Shown piece by piece: positions 53,215-62,278 of a stretch of DNA of 64,000 bases. Origin of the DNA: Bradyrhizobiaceae bacterium (lineage in GTDB: Bacteria > Pseudomonadota > Alphaproteobacteria > Rhizobiales > Xanthobacteraceae); the NCBI GenBank assembly GCA_020544565.1, contig CP078014.1, positions 564,574 through 628,573 on the forward strand, read 5' to 3'. The stretch's first letter is position 1. Every line of letters starts with the position of its first letter. The notes under the pieces are model-generated. The model saw only the letters and a list, made by a program, of their open reading frames with translations, was not told where the DNA came from and did no database searches. The translations under genes and the position numbers were made by a program.

Positions 53215-54480
53215 ATGATCGTTCGGCAGTTTATCACCTGGGTTCGCAATGCTCCCGCCGGGGAGCGCGCGGAGGCGACGCGCTGTCTCGCCCGCGCATG
53301 GCTCGTTTCTGAATTATCGGACGACGATCGCGCCGCCGCCGAGGGCGCGCTTCTCATGCTTCTCGACGATGCCTCGCCGCTGGTGCGGCGCGCCATGGCC
53401 GACGTCTTCGCCCGCGCCGACGACGCGCCGCCGGCCATCATCGCCGCGCTTGCGGCCGACCAGCCCTCGGTGGCGCTGCCGATCCTCGAACATTCGCCGC
53501 TGCTGCTCGATTCCGATCTCGTGGACATCGTCGCCACCGGCGCATGCGAGACCCAATGCGCCATCGCCCGGCGCGACGATCTGCCGGCCTCGGTGGCCGC
53601 GGCCATCGCGGAGGTGGGAAGCGCGGCCTCGGCGCTGGAGCTGATCGAAAATCCGGCCGCCGCGCTGGCACAGTTCTCCCTCGCGCGCATTGTCGAGCGT
53701 CATGGCCATCTCGCCGCGATCCGTGAAACGCTATTGGCGCGCGACGATCTGGCCGCGCCCCTCCGGCTGGCGCTGGCGGAGAAGCTGTCCGCCACGCTGA
53801 CGCAGTTCGTTTCCGGCCGCGCCTGGATGAGCCCGGAGCGCGCCCGCCACATCGCGGATGAAGCGATGGAACGCTCCACAGTCAACATCGCCGCGCGAAT
53901 TCATGGCGAGGACATGACCGCGCTGGTGCGGCACCTGCGCGGCGCGGGTCAACTCACCGCCGGGCTGATCCTGCGCGCGCTGCTGTCGGGCAACACCGAA
54001 CTGTTCGAGGAATCGCTGGTGGAGTTGTCCGGCCTGGCGCGCAGCCGGGTGGCGGGACTGGTCACTGAGCGCGGCGGCGCGAGCCTGACGGCGCTGCTCG
54101 CCAGAGCGGGCCTGCCGCAATCGACCTTCGCGGCCTTCCGCGCCGCGCTGGAGGCCAGCCACGAGGTGGGCTTCGTCGGCACGGTCGCGGGCGCGACGCG
54201 GCTGCGGCGGCGCATGGTCGAGCGCGTGCTGACGCAATGCGAGACCGCGGAGACCGTGGCCGAGCCGCTGTTGATCCTGCTGCGGCGCTTCGCGACGGAA
54301 TCGGCGCGGGAGGAAGCGCGGGTGTTCTGCGACGAACTCGCGGCCGAGGAGGTCATCGATACCCATGTCGCGGTGGACGCCATCGCGCAGATCGAGCGCT
54401 GGGGTCAATCGGAAGCTGTTGACGACGTCGAAGTTGTTGATGACGGCTATGACTACGATGACCGCCTGATCGCGGCGTAG
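53215..54480 (+). CDS. DUF2336 family protein
   Basis: A 421-residue soluble helical protein of the DUF2336 family, frequent in Alphaproteobacteria. It is built from helical repeats (LIRCLARAWLVSELSDDD-type near residue 40, with several similar helices to 330), resembling HEAT-like repeats, and ends in an acidic tail (DDVEVVDDGYDYDD). No catalytic motif. The ATG at 53,215 (MIVRQF) is preferred over one 75 bases upstream. Function is unknown. Confidence 0.83.
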   Translation: MIVRQFITWVRNAPAGERAEATRCLARAWLVSELSDDDRAAAEGALLMLLDDASPLVRRAMADVFARADDAPPAIIAALAADQPSVALPILEHSPLLLDSDLVDIVATGACETQCAIARRDDLPASVAAAIAEVGSAASALELIENPAAALAQFSLARIVERHGHLAAIRETLLARDDLAAPLRLALAEKLSATLTQFVSGRAWMSPERARHIADEAMERSTVNIAARIHGEDMTALVRHLRGAGQLTAGLILRALLSGNTELFEESLVELSGLARSRVAGLVTERGGASLTALLARAGLPQSTFAAFRAALEASHEVGFVGTVAGATRLRRRMVERVLTQCETAETVAEPLLILLRRFATESAREEARVFCDELAAEEVIDTHVAVDAIAQIERWGQSEAVDDVEVVDDGYDYDDRLIAA

Positions 54481-54527
54481 TGCTTCGATGCGGTGCTGAG
54501 AGTAGATTTCAGGTGAAACCAGCACGT

Positions 54528-54616
54528 CGTCATGCCCGGCTTTATGCCGGGCATCCACGTCTTGAAAGGTTCAAAAAATAAGACGTGGATGGCCGGGATG
54601 AACCCCGGCCATGACG
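54528..54616. repeat. Palindromic element cgtcatgcccggc...ccggccatgacg, full copy
   Basis: An imperfect inverted repeat: cgtcatgcccggc (54,528-54,540), gccgggcatccacgtctt, then aagacgtggatggccggg and ccggccatgacg to 54,616. A known Bradyrhizobium-like intergenic element. A shortened copy lies at 57,407-57,438. Confidence 0.7.
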
Positions 54617-54648
54617 GATCAGTCTGCTTCCTTCAACACAGGAACACT

Positions 54649-55227
54649 CTACGCCTCCGGCACGATGCTCGGCGACATGATCGCGTCGAGATGCTCCGGC
54701 CGGTCGCGGTTGGCGCGGATGAGATAATCGTCGGCGACGCGGCGCAGCCGCCGGCTCAGTTCGTCCGCCACGCCCATGGCGTCGATCCGCCGTTGTTCGC
54801 GGAAGATCGCCTGAATGGCGTTGACGTGATGCAGGATCAGGTCGTCGGGCACCTGATCGAGATTGGGCGCGTGTTCGATGATGCGACACAGGCTTTCCGC
54901 CGCCGCCGCCGCCGTGGGGTAGCCGAAGGTGGCCGCGTCGCCCTTGATGTCGTGGGCGGCGCGAAACAGCTCGTCGCGGCTTTCCGCGTTCCAGCCGTCG
55001 CGCCTCACGGTCGCGTGCGCGGCGTTCAGCCGTTCGCATTCCGCCTGCATCCAGCCCTTGAATTCGCCGGCGAGGCTGGCCAGCGCCTGTTCGGCGCGCG
55101 CCACCGGATCGTCCGGATCTTTGTCGTCGACATGCTGCACCAGTTTGCGCAGCGGATTGGGCTGGCTGATGACCTGATGATCCGCGAAGGTCTCGACCGT
55201 GAGCTGGGGTGGCTTCCTGCGGGCCAT
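54649..55227 (-). CDS. Hpt-domain phosphotransfer protein
   Basis: A 192-residue protein with an Hpt domain in the middle (about 80-150). The phospho-accepting histidine H92 is in AHDIKGDAATFGY, the classical signature. A variable N-terminal region (1-45) is followed by a helical dimerisation-like stretch. It lies downstream, on the same strand, of a CheY-like receiver (55,236-55,781) with 8 bases between, so the two probably exchange a phosphoryl group. No kinase is adjacent. Confidence 0.86.
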   Translation of the reverse strand: MARRKPPQLTVETFADHQVISQPNPLRKLVQHVDDKDPDDPVARAEQALASLAGEFKGWMQAECERLNAAHATVRRDGWNAESRDELFRAAHDIKGDAATFGYPTAAAAAESLCRIIEHAPNLDQVPDDLILHHVNAIQAIFREQRRIDAMGVADELSRRLRRVADDYLIRANRDRPEHLDAIMSPSIVPEA

Positions 55228-55235
55228 GGTGCCTC

Positions 55236-55781
55236 TCAGCCCGGCGCGCGGGCTTTGTCGAGCAGCGACGGTTGCTGCACGATCTCGGCCTTGCCGCCGG
55301 TGCGGCGCTCGACGCCGATATAGGCGTTGCTGGTGTTGCGGCGGCGGTCCGGCCCGAAATAGCTCTTGGTCTTGATGAAGGGGCGCGGATTGGCCACCAC
55401 GTTGAGGATGCGCTGGTACAGGCCCTTGGCGGAAATCGGCTTGGCGAGAAACTCGGTGACGCCGGCGTCGCGCGCCACCATGACGCGGCGCTTTTCCGAA
55501 TGGCCGGTGAGCATGATGATCGGCGCGTAGGGATTGCCCGGGCCGTCGGGCTGGCGGATCATCTGGGCGAGTTCGAGGCCGTCGAAAATCGGCATCGACC
55601 AGTCGGTGATGAGGATGTCCGGGGTGTAGAGCGTGTACATCTCGAGCGCGGTGGCGCCGTCCTCGGCCTCGTAGACCTCGCGTGCGCCGAAGGAATGCAG
55701 CAGCGTGCGCAGGATGCGCCGCATATGCGCGTTGTCGTCGCAGACGAGGAAGCGCAGCTTGTTGAAATCGATGCGAAACAT
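55236..55781 (-). CDS. CheY-like response regulator with C-terminal extension
   Basis: A 181-residue receiver protein. The acidic pair D15/D16, phospho-acceptor D60 (LITDWSMP), T92-like and K114 in LAKPIS are visible. After the receiver (about 8-125) there is a 50-residue tail with PDRRRN and ERRTGG arginine-rich patches, not a DNA-binding domain. It probably passes its signal to another protein. Partner of the adjacent Hpt protein. Confidence 0.87.
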   Translation of the reverse strand: MFRIDFNKLRFLVCDDNAHMRRILRTLLHSFGAREVYEAEDGATALEMYTLYTPDILITDWSMPIFDGLELAQMIRQPDGPGNPYAPIIMLTGHSEKRRVMVARDAGVTEFLAKPISAKGLYQRILNVVANPRPFIKTKSYFGPDRRRNTSNAYIGVERRTGGKAEIVQQPSLLDKARAPG

Positions 55782-55903
55782 GGACAAGCCCGGCTGGCGC
55801 ACCGGAAAGCCGGTACACCTCGCGTTAACGATAGGGCGTCGTCGTTAACGAAGGGTTATCCATGACGCGCTGCAAGGCGGTGGGCCGGGGCGGCGGGGCC
55901 GCC

Positions 55904-56683
55904 TCAGACGCCGAATTGCTCGCTCAGGATGCGTTCCTCCAGGCTGTGGCCGGGATCGAACAGCATGCGGATCGCGATGGTCTTGTCGGCGACGATCTCG
56001 ACGCGGGTGACGTCGCGCGCCTCGTCATGGTCGGCGACGGCGGCGACCGGCCGCTTGTCGCATTCCAGCACCTCGAACACCACGAAGGCGGTGTTGGGCA
56101 GCAACGCGCCGCGCCAGCGGCGGGGGCGGAACGGGCTGATCGGCGTCAGCGCGAACAGCGCAGCGTTGATCGGCAGGATCGGCCCCTGCGCCGAGAGATT
56201 GTAGGCGGTCGATCCGGCCGGGGTCGCGACCATGATGCCGTCGGCGATCAATTCCGCCATCCGCTCGTGCTCGTCCACCAGGATGCGGATGCGCGCGGCC
56301 TGATGGGTCTGGCGGAACAGCGAGACCTCGTTGATGGCGTGATGGATGTGCACCTTGCCGTGAATGTCGGTGGCGCGCATCAACAGCGGATTGATGACGG
56401 TGAGGCGGGCGGCCTCCAGCCGCTCCATCAGCCCGTGCGCGCTGAACTCGTTCATCAGGAAGCCGACGGTGCCGCGGTGCATGCCGTAGATCGGAATGCC
56501 GGTGCGCATGTGCTGGTGCAGCGTCTGCAGCATCAGGCCGTCGCCGCCGAGCGCCACCACCACGTCGGCGTCGTCCGCGGCGTGGTTGCCGTAGCTTGCC
56601 ACCAGTTGCGCGAGCGCCTGCTGGGCTTCCGCGCTCGGGCCTGCCACGAAGGCAACCCGCTGATATTTGTTCGGCGTGGTCAT
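55904..56683 (-). CDS. nadK: NAD kinase
   Basis: A 259-residue enzyme that makes NADP from NAD. The GGDG motif (46-49, with D48) and the NE-x-SLFR motif (near residue 117) are both present, followed by the [11 protein letters not shown] segment of the nucleotide site. Length is that of the alphaproteobacterial type. It is on the same strand as the response regulator, which lies 122 bases downstream of its stop. Confidence 0.93.
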   Translation of the reverse strand: MTTPNKYQRVAFVAGPSAEAQQALAQLVASYGNHAADDADVVVALGGDGLMLQTLHQHMRTGIPIYGMHRGTVGFLMNEFSAHGLMERLEAARLTVINPLLMRATDIHGKVHIHHAINEVSLFRQTHQAARIRILVDEHERMAELIADGIMVATPAGSTAYNLSAQGPILPINAALFALTPISPFRPRRWRGALLPNTAFVVFEVLECDKRPVAAVADHDEARDVTRVEIVADKTIAIRMLFDPGHSLEERILSEQFGV

Positions 56684-56981
56684 GATCGCAATCGCACCGT
56701 CAGTCCGGCAGGGACACCCGCGCCGCCATGCGGTCGCGCGGGTTCCGTCTATACGGGGTTTTGCCGTCTTGTCGAGGTGGGAGGGCCGCTGCGGGCGCGT
56801 TAACCACGCCCCGGCGGCCGGTCCGGCATCCCGAACATAACGAAACAGTCATCGAGATGAACGGCGTCTGCCGACGGGCTTCAGGCCGGGTTCAGCGCCC
56901 GGGCGACATTCTCGCTCCCGACGATCGGCACCCCCGGCCATCCGGCCGCGCCGCTGACGATCGCAGCAACAGGAGAGACTC

Positions 56982-57257
56982 ATGTTGAAGACCATTTCCG
57001 CCGCGCTGGTCGCTGCTTCGCTCGTTGCCGCCCCCGCGATGGCCGCGACCGCCGTCAAGGCTCCGGCCGCCAAGACCGAGACCACCAAGGCGCAGACCCA
57101 CACGATGAAGAAGAGCCACCATCGCCATCGCGCCGAGCTTCGCCATCCGCAGGCGCACAAGCATGCCGGTGCGGTGACGGCGAAGAAAACGGCGAAGAAA
57201 CACGTGTCGTCGGGCGCGCCCGCGGCCAAGCACGTCGTCGCCAAGAAGAAGGTCTGA
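56982..57257 (+). CDS. Small exported lysine/histidine-rich protein
   Basis: A 91-residue protein. Signal peptide 1-21 (AMA cleavage), then a mature region rich in lysine, histidine, alanine and threonine with no fold motif. It resembles acid-shock-like proteins and could bind or buffer polyanions or metals in the periplasm. AGGAGAG precedes the ATG. A pair of strong hairpins (57,271-57,365) follows. Function is unknown. Confidence 0.65.
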   Translation: MLKTISAALVAASLVAAPAMAATAVKAPAAKTETTKAQTHTMKKSHHRHRAELRHPQAHKHAGAVTAKKTAKKHVSSGAPAAKHVVAKKKV

Positions 57258-57270
57258 TCGCGCGTAGCAG

Positions 57271-57365
57271 GTTTTCCCGGGGCTGCGTCTGCATCGCCCC
57301 CGCGTGAGGCGGCCCGGGAAAACAAGACGGCCTGCGGAGGGTCGCTGGCGCGACGGCCGCAGGCC
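57271..57365. other. Two consecutive long hairpins after the 56,982 gene
   Basis: Arms gttttcccggg (57,271-57,281) with cccgggaaaac (57,313-57,323), then ggcctgcgg (57,329-57,337) with ccgcaggcc (57,357-57,365). No T tract follows either, so they may be transcript-stabilising or RNA-level structures, not ordinary terminators. Confidence 0.5.
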
Positions 57366-57406
57366 GGGCTCTCAGAGCAGATTTAGTTTAGATGGAAGCA
57401 TCAACC

Positions 57407-57438
57407 CGTCATGCCCGGCATGAAGCCCGGCCATGACG
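57407..57438. repeat. Short copy of the cgtcatgcccggc element
   Basis: cgtcatgcccggc (57,407-57,419) and ggccatgacg (57,429-57,438) with only the spacer atgaagccc. It is the outer part of the longer element at 54,528-54,616. Confidence 0.6.
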
Positions 57439-57490
57439 GATCGGTCTGTTTCCGTTAAAATATGAAACGCTCTTGTGGCGCGACGTCGGC

Positions 57491-59590
57491 TCAGAACGTC
57501 ACGCCGGCCCTGACCATGTAGGTGCGGCCCGGCAACGGATAGGCGTTGAACCGGCCGGCGGTGAAGGCGCTGGCGACCGCGTAGTCATAATACTGCGCGT
57601 TGAACAGGTTGGCGACCGACGCCGACCAGAAGAACCGGTCGCTCTCGCCGCTGACCTTGAGGTCCAGTGTCGCATTGGCGGGAATGGTCGGCTGGGTGTT
57701 GGGCTGGTCGTTGTCCATGCGCCGCGAGCTCCAGGCGCGCAGGGTGGCATCGACCACGACGTATTTCTGCCAGACATCCCATGACAGGCCGAAACTGCCG
57801 CTCAGCCGCGACACCAGCGGCACATCGTTGCCGGCGTAGGGGCCTTCCTCGAATACTGCGCGGGTATAGGCGAAGCCGCCGCGCAGCCGCAGCGTGTCGC
57901 TGATGCGCAGCGTCGCGCTGGTTTCCGTCCCGTAGCGGTGGGTCGGGTCGAGGCTGTAGTTGTACATGTTGACCGGATCGTAGTGGATCTCGTTCTTCAG
58001 GTGCATGTCGTAGACGCTCGACTGGATGTCGAGGCCGTTGCCGTGAATGCGGATGCCGCCTTCGATATCGTAGGACGTCTGCGTCTTGAGCATGAAGTTC
58101 TGGGCGATCGGCGTGCACGGCGACGGCCACGCCGAGCAGTCCCAGGCCGAGCCGGTGATGAGACGCTCGTCCACGTTCGGCGTGCGGAATGCTTGCGCCG
58201 CGCGCGCGAACACCGCGAAGTTGGCGTTGAAGCGGTGTTCGAAGCCGACGTGAAGGGCGTGGTTGGTCTCGCTGGTGTTGAGCGGCGTGCTCTGCGCGCC
58301 CGAGGCACCGTAGGCATTGGGATCGTAGGTGTCGCGCGCATCGAGCTTCATATGCTGGATACGGCCGCCATAGGAGAAGTCGGTGGTGGGCAGCACGTTG
58401 AGGGTCTGCTGCCAGTAGCCGGCGAGCGTCTGCTGTTTCAGGTTGTAGACGTGGATGGGTGCCGTCTCCTTGAACATGCTCCGGTTCGAATCGTAGGTCG
58501 AATCGTAATAGTCGATGCCGGTCAGGATCGTGGAGGGCAGGCCGAACATCGCGTTCGTGATGCGCAGCCGCGGGGTGATCGACCAGGCGGTGAGCGTGGT
58601 ATCGACATAGCTCTCATAGTATTGCGTGAAGAATCCCGCCTGCTGCTTCTTGTTGCGGACGCCTCCGTCGACGATCAGTTCGGCGCCGTCCCACAGCGAT
58701 TTGGTGAAGCCGGCGGTGACGTTGACGCCCTGCTTGTCGCCGTAGTCGCGCGGCGTCGAGGTGCCGCGCCGATCGGTGGCAAGCTCGTTCACGCCGATGC
58801 TGGGATCGACGGTGCGGGCGCCGGGAAACCCGAGGTGCTGATCGTCGGCGGAGAGGTTCAGGAACGCGCTGAAGCCCGGCGTGCTGTAGCGCAGTTCGCC
58901 CATGGCGTTCTTCTGTTCGAGGGCGTTGTTGGCGCGATAGCCGTCGGACTTGATGGCGTTGCCGAACACGGCGGCCGACCACGGGCCGGAGTTGACCGTC
59001 GCCGACACGTTGCCGGACTGCTGGTTGAAGGAGCCGACGCCGGCTTCGGCGCGCATGGTGATCGGCTTGCCGTTGGCGCCCGTTTTGGTGACGATGTTGA
59101 TGACACCGCCCACTGCGTTGTCGCCATAGAGCACCGCGCCCGAGTTGCCGCGCGTCACCTCGATGCGCTCGATCGACTGGAGCGGGATGGTGGACAGGTC
59201 GACGCCGGCGAGATCGATATCGTTGAGGCGGCGGCCGTTGATCAGCACCAGCGTGTTGGCAGTGGCGAATGCGCCGAAGCCGCGCAGATCGACCGCGCTG
59301 CCGACGCCGTTGACGCCGCCATAGAGCGTTTGCAGCTGCACGCCCGGAATGGTGGCGAGCACATCCTGCACGGTCTGGCCGGGGGCGTGGGCGATATCTT
59401 CGGCGGTGATGACCGACGTCGATGTGCCGACGATGCCGGTGCCGATGCGGCTGGCCTCGACATTGACGGCCGGCAACTGACCGGTGTCCTGCGCGAGGGC
59501 AGGGGTGACGAGCGCGGTGCCGGCAAGGCACGCGGCCGCGAATGGCAGGCGCAGTTTCGCCGCCGAAGGAAATTCAGGAAGGAAAGTCAC
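57491..59590 (-). CDS. btuB: TonB-dependent receptor, BtuB-like
   Basis: An outer-membrane transporter of 699 residues. Signal peptide ends at ALAQ (about 35). Then a TonB-box-like start, a plug domain (about 45-165; GVNGVGSAVDLRGFG, LINGRRLNDIDLAG, NSGAVLYGDNAVGGVINI) and a beta-barrel ending in an aromatic residue (MVRAGVTF). A cobalamin riboswitch precedes it, so the substrate is almost certainly a corrinoid. The GTG at 59,590 gives a normal signal peptide; an in-frame ATG at 59,704 has a strong GGAGG site and would add 38 residues. Confidence 0.88.
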   Translation of the reverse strand: MTFLPEFPSAAKLRLPFAAACLAGTALVTPALAQDTGQLPAVNVEASRIGTGIVGTSTSVITAEDIAHAPGQTVQDVLATIPGVQLQTLYGGVNGVGSAVDLRGFGAFATANTLVLINGRRLNDIDLAGVDLSTIPLQSIERIEVTRGNSGAVLYGDNAVGGVINIVTKTGANGKPITMRAEAGVGSFNQQSGNVSATVNSGPWSAAVFGNAIKSDGYRANNALEQKNAMGELRYSTPGFSAFLNLSADDQHLGFPGARTVDPSIGVNELATDRRGTSTPRDYGDKQGVNVTAGFTKSLWDGAELIVDGGVRNKKQQAGFFTQYYESYVDTTLTAWSITPRLRITNAMFGLPSTILTGIDYYDSTYDSNRSMFKETAPIHVYNLKQQTLAGYWQQTLNVLPTTDFSYGGRIQHMKLDARDTYDPNAYGASGAQSTPLNTSETNHALHVGFEHRFNANFAVFARAAQAFRTPNVDERLITGSAWDCSAWPSPCTPIAQNFMLKTQTSYDIEGGIRIHGNGLDIQSSVYDMHLKNEIHYDPVNMYNYSLDPTHRYGTETSATLRISDTLRLRGGFAYTRAVFEEGPYAGNDVPLVSRLSGSFGLSWDVWQKYVVVDATLRAWSSRRMDNDQPNTQPTIPANATLDLKVSGESDRFFWSASVANLFNAQYYDYAVASAFTAGRFNAYPLPGRTYMVRAGVTF

Positions 59591-59784
59591 GTGGTCGCTC
59601 CACCGATGCATGGGGTCGCGAAGGCGCGGTGAAAACACGCGCAGGCATGACAGGGCGCGGCGCGAGCGCGCCGCCGGGCTGCAATGTCTGAGGAAACGGG
59701 CCATCGGCCGAACCTCCGCAACGGTTACGTCATGTCACCGCTGCGGAACACCGCTCCTTCGCACACCCCGCGCGAGGGAAGGAT

Positions 59785-59990
59785 GACCGGTACAGGCAGG
59801 TCTCCTGGCTCGCGGATCGTCGCCGTTGCCCGCCTTCCCAGGCTCCGGCGTTAAAACGCGTCGGCCCAGTGGCATTGTGGACAACGGCTCACCGCTGACA
59901 GTTGCGGGGGCAGCTTCGGAATGGCCGCGTCTTGAACCGTGACAAAGTCGCGGATAAGCGCGGCGGCACCGAATTCCCTATTGGCCGGCT
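59785..59990 (-). promoter_or_regulatory. Cobalamin riboswitch (AdoCbl-type)
   Basis: On the minus strand the conserved landmarks occur in the correct order: ggccaat...gggaattcggtg, then ctgcccccgcaactgtcagc, a GCCACTGG-like segment, ctgggaaggcggg, the cgacgatcc region and the terminal gagccaggagacctgcc. This is the cobalamin riboswitch consensus. It lies about 195 bases before the btuB GTG start (about 80 before the ATG 59,704). High B12 should reduce btuB expression. Confidence 0.92.
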
Positions 59991-60072
59991 TGCGCCGGCA
60001 CCTGTGCCGTGCATGCAATCAAGCTTCCGTGGCCTGCCTTGTCAATGCCACAATATCCGCGACACCGGAGCA

Positions 60073-60531
60073 ATGGACCAAGTCGTGAAGTTCCTGCAGA
60101 TGAGTGGCAATTGGGTGACATCCGCGCGGCGCGCGGCGGCGGTGCTGGCGGTGATCGCCGTTGCCGGGTGCGCGGCCCCGGGCGACGACAGCCTGTCCTA
60201 TGTCGCCGGCCGCAGTGCGCCCAACCAGCCGTTTCCGGCGAATTATCGCCCCGAGCTGATCGCCTTCCTCAAGACCTATCTCAACAATCCGGGCAGCGTG
60301 CGGCAGGCGTCGGTGGCGACGCCGGTGCAGCGGCCGGTGCGCGGGCGCGACCTGTACGTGGCGTGCCTGCGCTTCAACATGCGCGGGACCGATGGCCGCT
60401 TCACCGGGGTGAAGGAGCGCGCCGTGCTCTATATCGACGGCCGCCTTGACCGTATGCTCGAGGAGCCGGGCGATCTCTGCGCCAACGTGAACTACGCGCC
60501 GTTTCCCGAACTGGAGAAGCTCGCGCCATAG
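60073..60531 (+). CDS. Putative lipoprotein, conserved hypothetical
   Basis: A 152-residue protein with a membrane/signal segment (about 20-34) ending in VAGC, a lipidation site (C34). The mature region has RPVRGRDLYVACLRFNMRG and several basic residues, and ends in an acidic tail. No known function. Start ATG 60,073. It is divergent from the riboswitch-controlled receptor. Confidence 0.65.
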   Translation: MDQVVKFLQMSGNWVTSARRAAAVLAVIAVAGCAAPGDDSLSYVAGRSAPNQPFPANYRPELIAFLKTYLNNPGSVRQASVATPVQRPVRGRDLYVACLRFNMRGTDGRFTGVKERAVLYIDGRLDRMLEEPGDLCANVNYAPFPELEKLAP

Positions 60532-60643
60532 GCGCGGGACCAGCGGGCCGAGAGAATCGGACTCGAAACCCGGAAACAGGCAAGGGGGCCCGAAAAAAAC
60601 AATCTTCGAGACTCGTCGCGCCTGTGCCGTTCAAGATCGGGGC

Positions 60644-60763
60644 ATGACGAGGATGATTCTCAAATTGGCGCCCGAGCAGCCGGTAACCATGAACACCGTC
60701 TTGGCAGTCAGTCTCGCTGCCGCAGCGGCGGTCAACGCCTGGTGCCTGAGCGCCTATCTCTGA
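60644..60763 (+). CDS. Small membrane protein of 39 residues
   Basis: A short frame, ATG 60,644 to stop 60,763. It has a basic start (MTRMILKL), a polar stretch and one hydrophobic helix (about 17-38, alanine-rich). GGGG lies upstream. The composition fits the third-position GC-bias of neighbours. It may be a real small membrane protein or chance; no homolog can be named. Confidence 0.35.
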   Translation: MTRMILKLAPEQPVTMNTVLAVSLAAAAAVNAWCLSAYL

Positions 60764-60860
60764 GGCCGGAATCCGCCCCGATGCGTCGGGAGATTCGCCG
60801 GTCGCAAGGGTGCGGTGAGCGTGGCTGCCCGGGACGCGCCTTCGTTACGTTTTGCCCCGC

Positions 60861-62105
60861 TCAGGAGAAGTGCCGCACGATGGCCTCGAAGGCGCGTCGC
60901 CAGGCACGGTAGTTCTCCACTTCCAGCGGCATCGGTTCGGCGGCGACGCGCACGATCACCACCTCGCTCGGCGGATCGATATAGATCCATTGCCCATGGA
61001 TGCCGATGCAGGCCAGCGTCCGCCGTTGACGGTCGAGCTGGTAGAACTTGCTGCGGTAATGCGAGTCCGGGAACATCGCTGCAAAATCGCCGCGTGCCCA
61101 CGCCTGCGGATCGCCGTTGTCGTTGATGTCGTCGATCCAGCTGCCCGGCACCACCTGCCGGCCGCCGGCGACGCCGCGGCGGCGGATCATCTCGCCGAAG
61201 CGCGCAAGGTCGCGCGGCGCGGCGCAGATGCCCCCGGCGGCGCGCATCGCGCCTTCCGCATCCACGGTGATGTAGGCATCGGTCTCGGCCCCGAGCGGGG
61301 TCCACAGCCAGTCGCCGAGCAGGTCGGACAGCGCGCGGCCGGCCGCGCGCTCATAGACCCAGCCGAGCAAATCGGTGTTGGTGGAGACGTAGTGGAAAGC
61401 GTCGCCGTGCTTGTTGCCGTCCGGCTTCTGCTGGGCGAGGAATTCACGCAACGCCATGGTGCTCTGGCCGGGCTTGATGACGTCCCAGCCGACCGCGCGG
61501 CGATAGCGCGCCACGTCGCCGTCGGGATCGACATAATCCTCGGTGAAGGAGATGCCGACCGACATGTCGAGCAGGTGGCGCACGGTGCAGCCGCCGCTGC
61601 CGTAGACCGAGGCGGCGACCTCGGGCACATAGTCCGTCACCGGAGCGTCGGGATCGAGCAGGCCCTTGTCGGCGAGAATGCCGCCGAGCGCGCCGCAGAT
61701 CGATTTGCTCACCGAGAACACGATGTGCGGTGTGGTCGCGTCCATGCCCTGCGCGTACCATTCGGTCGCGATGCGCCCGCGTCGCAGCACCATGAAGCCC
61801 TTGGTGTTTGTGGTGCGCAGCGCTGCGCGCAGCGTGGTCGGGCCGCCGACGCCGTCGAAGGCGACGGGGTCAAGATCGCGCGGCGCGCTGTCCAGCGGCG
61901 TCGGACTTTTCGCGGCGGCGATGGTGGCGGTCGGCATCAGGCGGCGAACGTTGTGGAAACTCCAGTCGCTGGAGGGCTGGGTGCGCCAGTTGGCGAGGGT
62001 GACCAGACGCTCCCGCTCCGGCGGGAATTTGCTCATGAGGCTGGCTGCGGTGGTCTTGACTTGAGGTGTGGCCGGACTCTTGGCGGTCGTTGATGCGGCG
62101 GTCAT
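60861..62105 (-). CDS. Serine hydrolase of the beta-lactamase/6-aminohexanoate hydrolase (NylB) type
   Basis: A 414-residue serine hydrolase with a class C beta-lactamase fold. The SxxK motif is SVSK (S131-K134). The second motif is YVSTN (Y239 region), and a C-terminal GIHGQWI segment replaces KTG. Relatives cleave esters, amides or small peptides (NylB, EstB). No signal peptide. The start at MTAASTT (62,105) is preferred over MRPCSS. Substrate is unknown. Confidence 0.85.
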   Translation of the reverse strand: MTAASTTAKSPATPQVKTTAASLMSKFPPERERLVTLANWRTQPSSDWSFHNVRRLMPTATIAAAKSPTPLDSAPRDLDPVAFDGVGGPTTLRAALRTTNTKGFMVLRRGRIATEWYAQGMDATTPHIVFSVSKSICGALGGILADKGLLDPDAPVTDYVPEVAASVYGSGGCTVRHLLDMSVGISFTEDYVDPDGDVARYRRAVGWDVIKPGQSTMALREFLAQQKPDGNKHGDAFHYVSTNTDLLGWVYERAAGRALSDLLGDWLWTPLGAETDAYITVDAEGAMRAAGGICAAPRDLARFGEMIRRRGVAGGRQVVPGSWIDDINDNGDPQAWARGDFAAMFPDSHYRSKFYQLDRQRRTLACIGIHGQWIYIDPPSEVVIVRVAAEPMPLEVENYRAWRRAFEAIVRHFS

Positions 62106-62278
62106 GCGATCCTCGCGACTGGAACATGGTCGCACCCATTAATCGCTTTCGTCTCCGCAGCACAATCATGCGCCGCACAAGGAGCGTGGTCGAGAAGGTG
62201 TGTGCATGCAGAACGGCCGGCCCCGCTGTGCGCAGAACCGGCCGCAACCATCATCGATGAGGGATGACGTGTCCGCGT

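Noticed and set aside
57938..59632. A long plus-strand frame over the TonB receptor
   Set aside because: Antisense to the plug and barrel of BtuB; composition is biased toward Asp/Val/His with no fold features.
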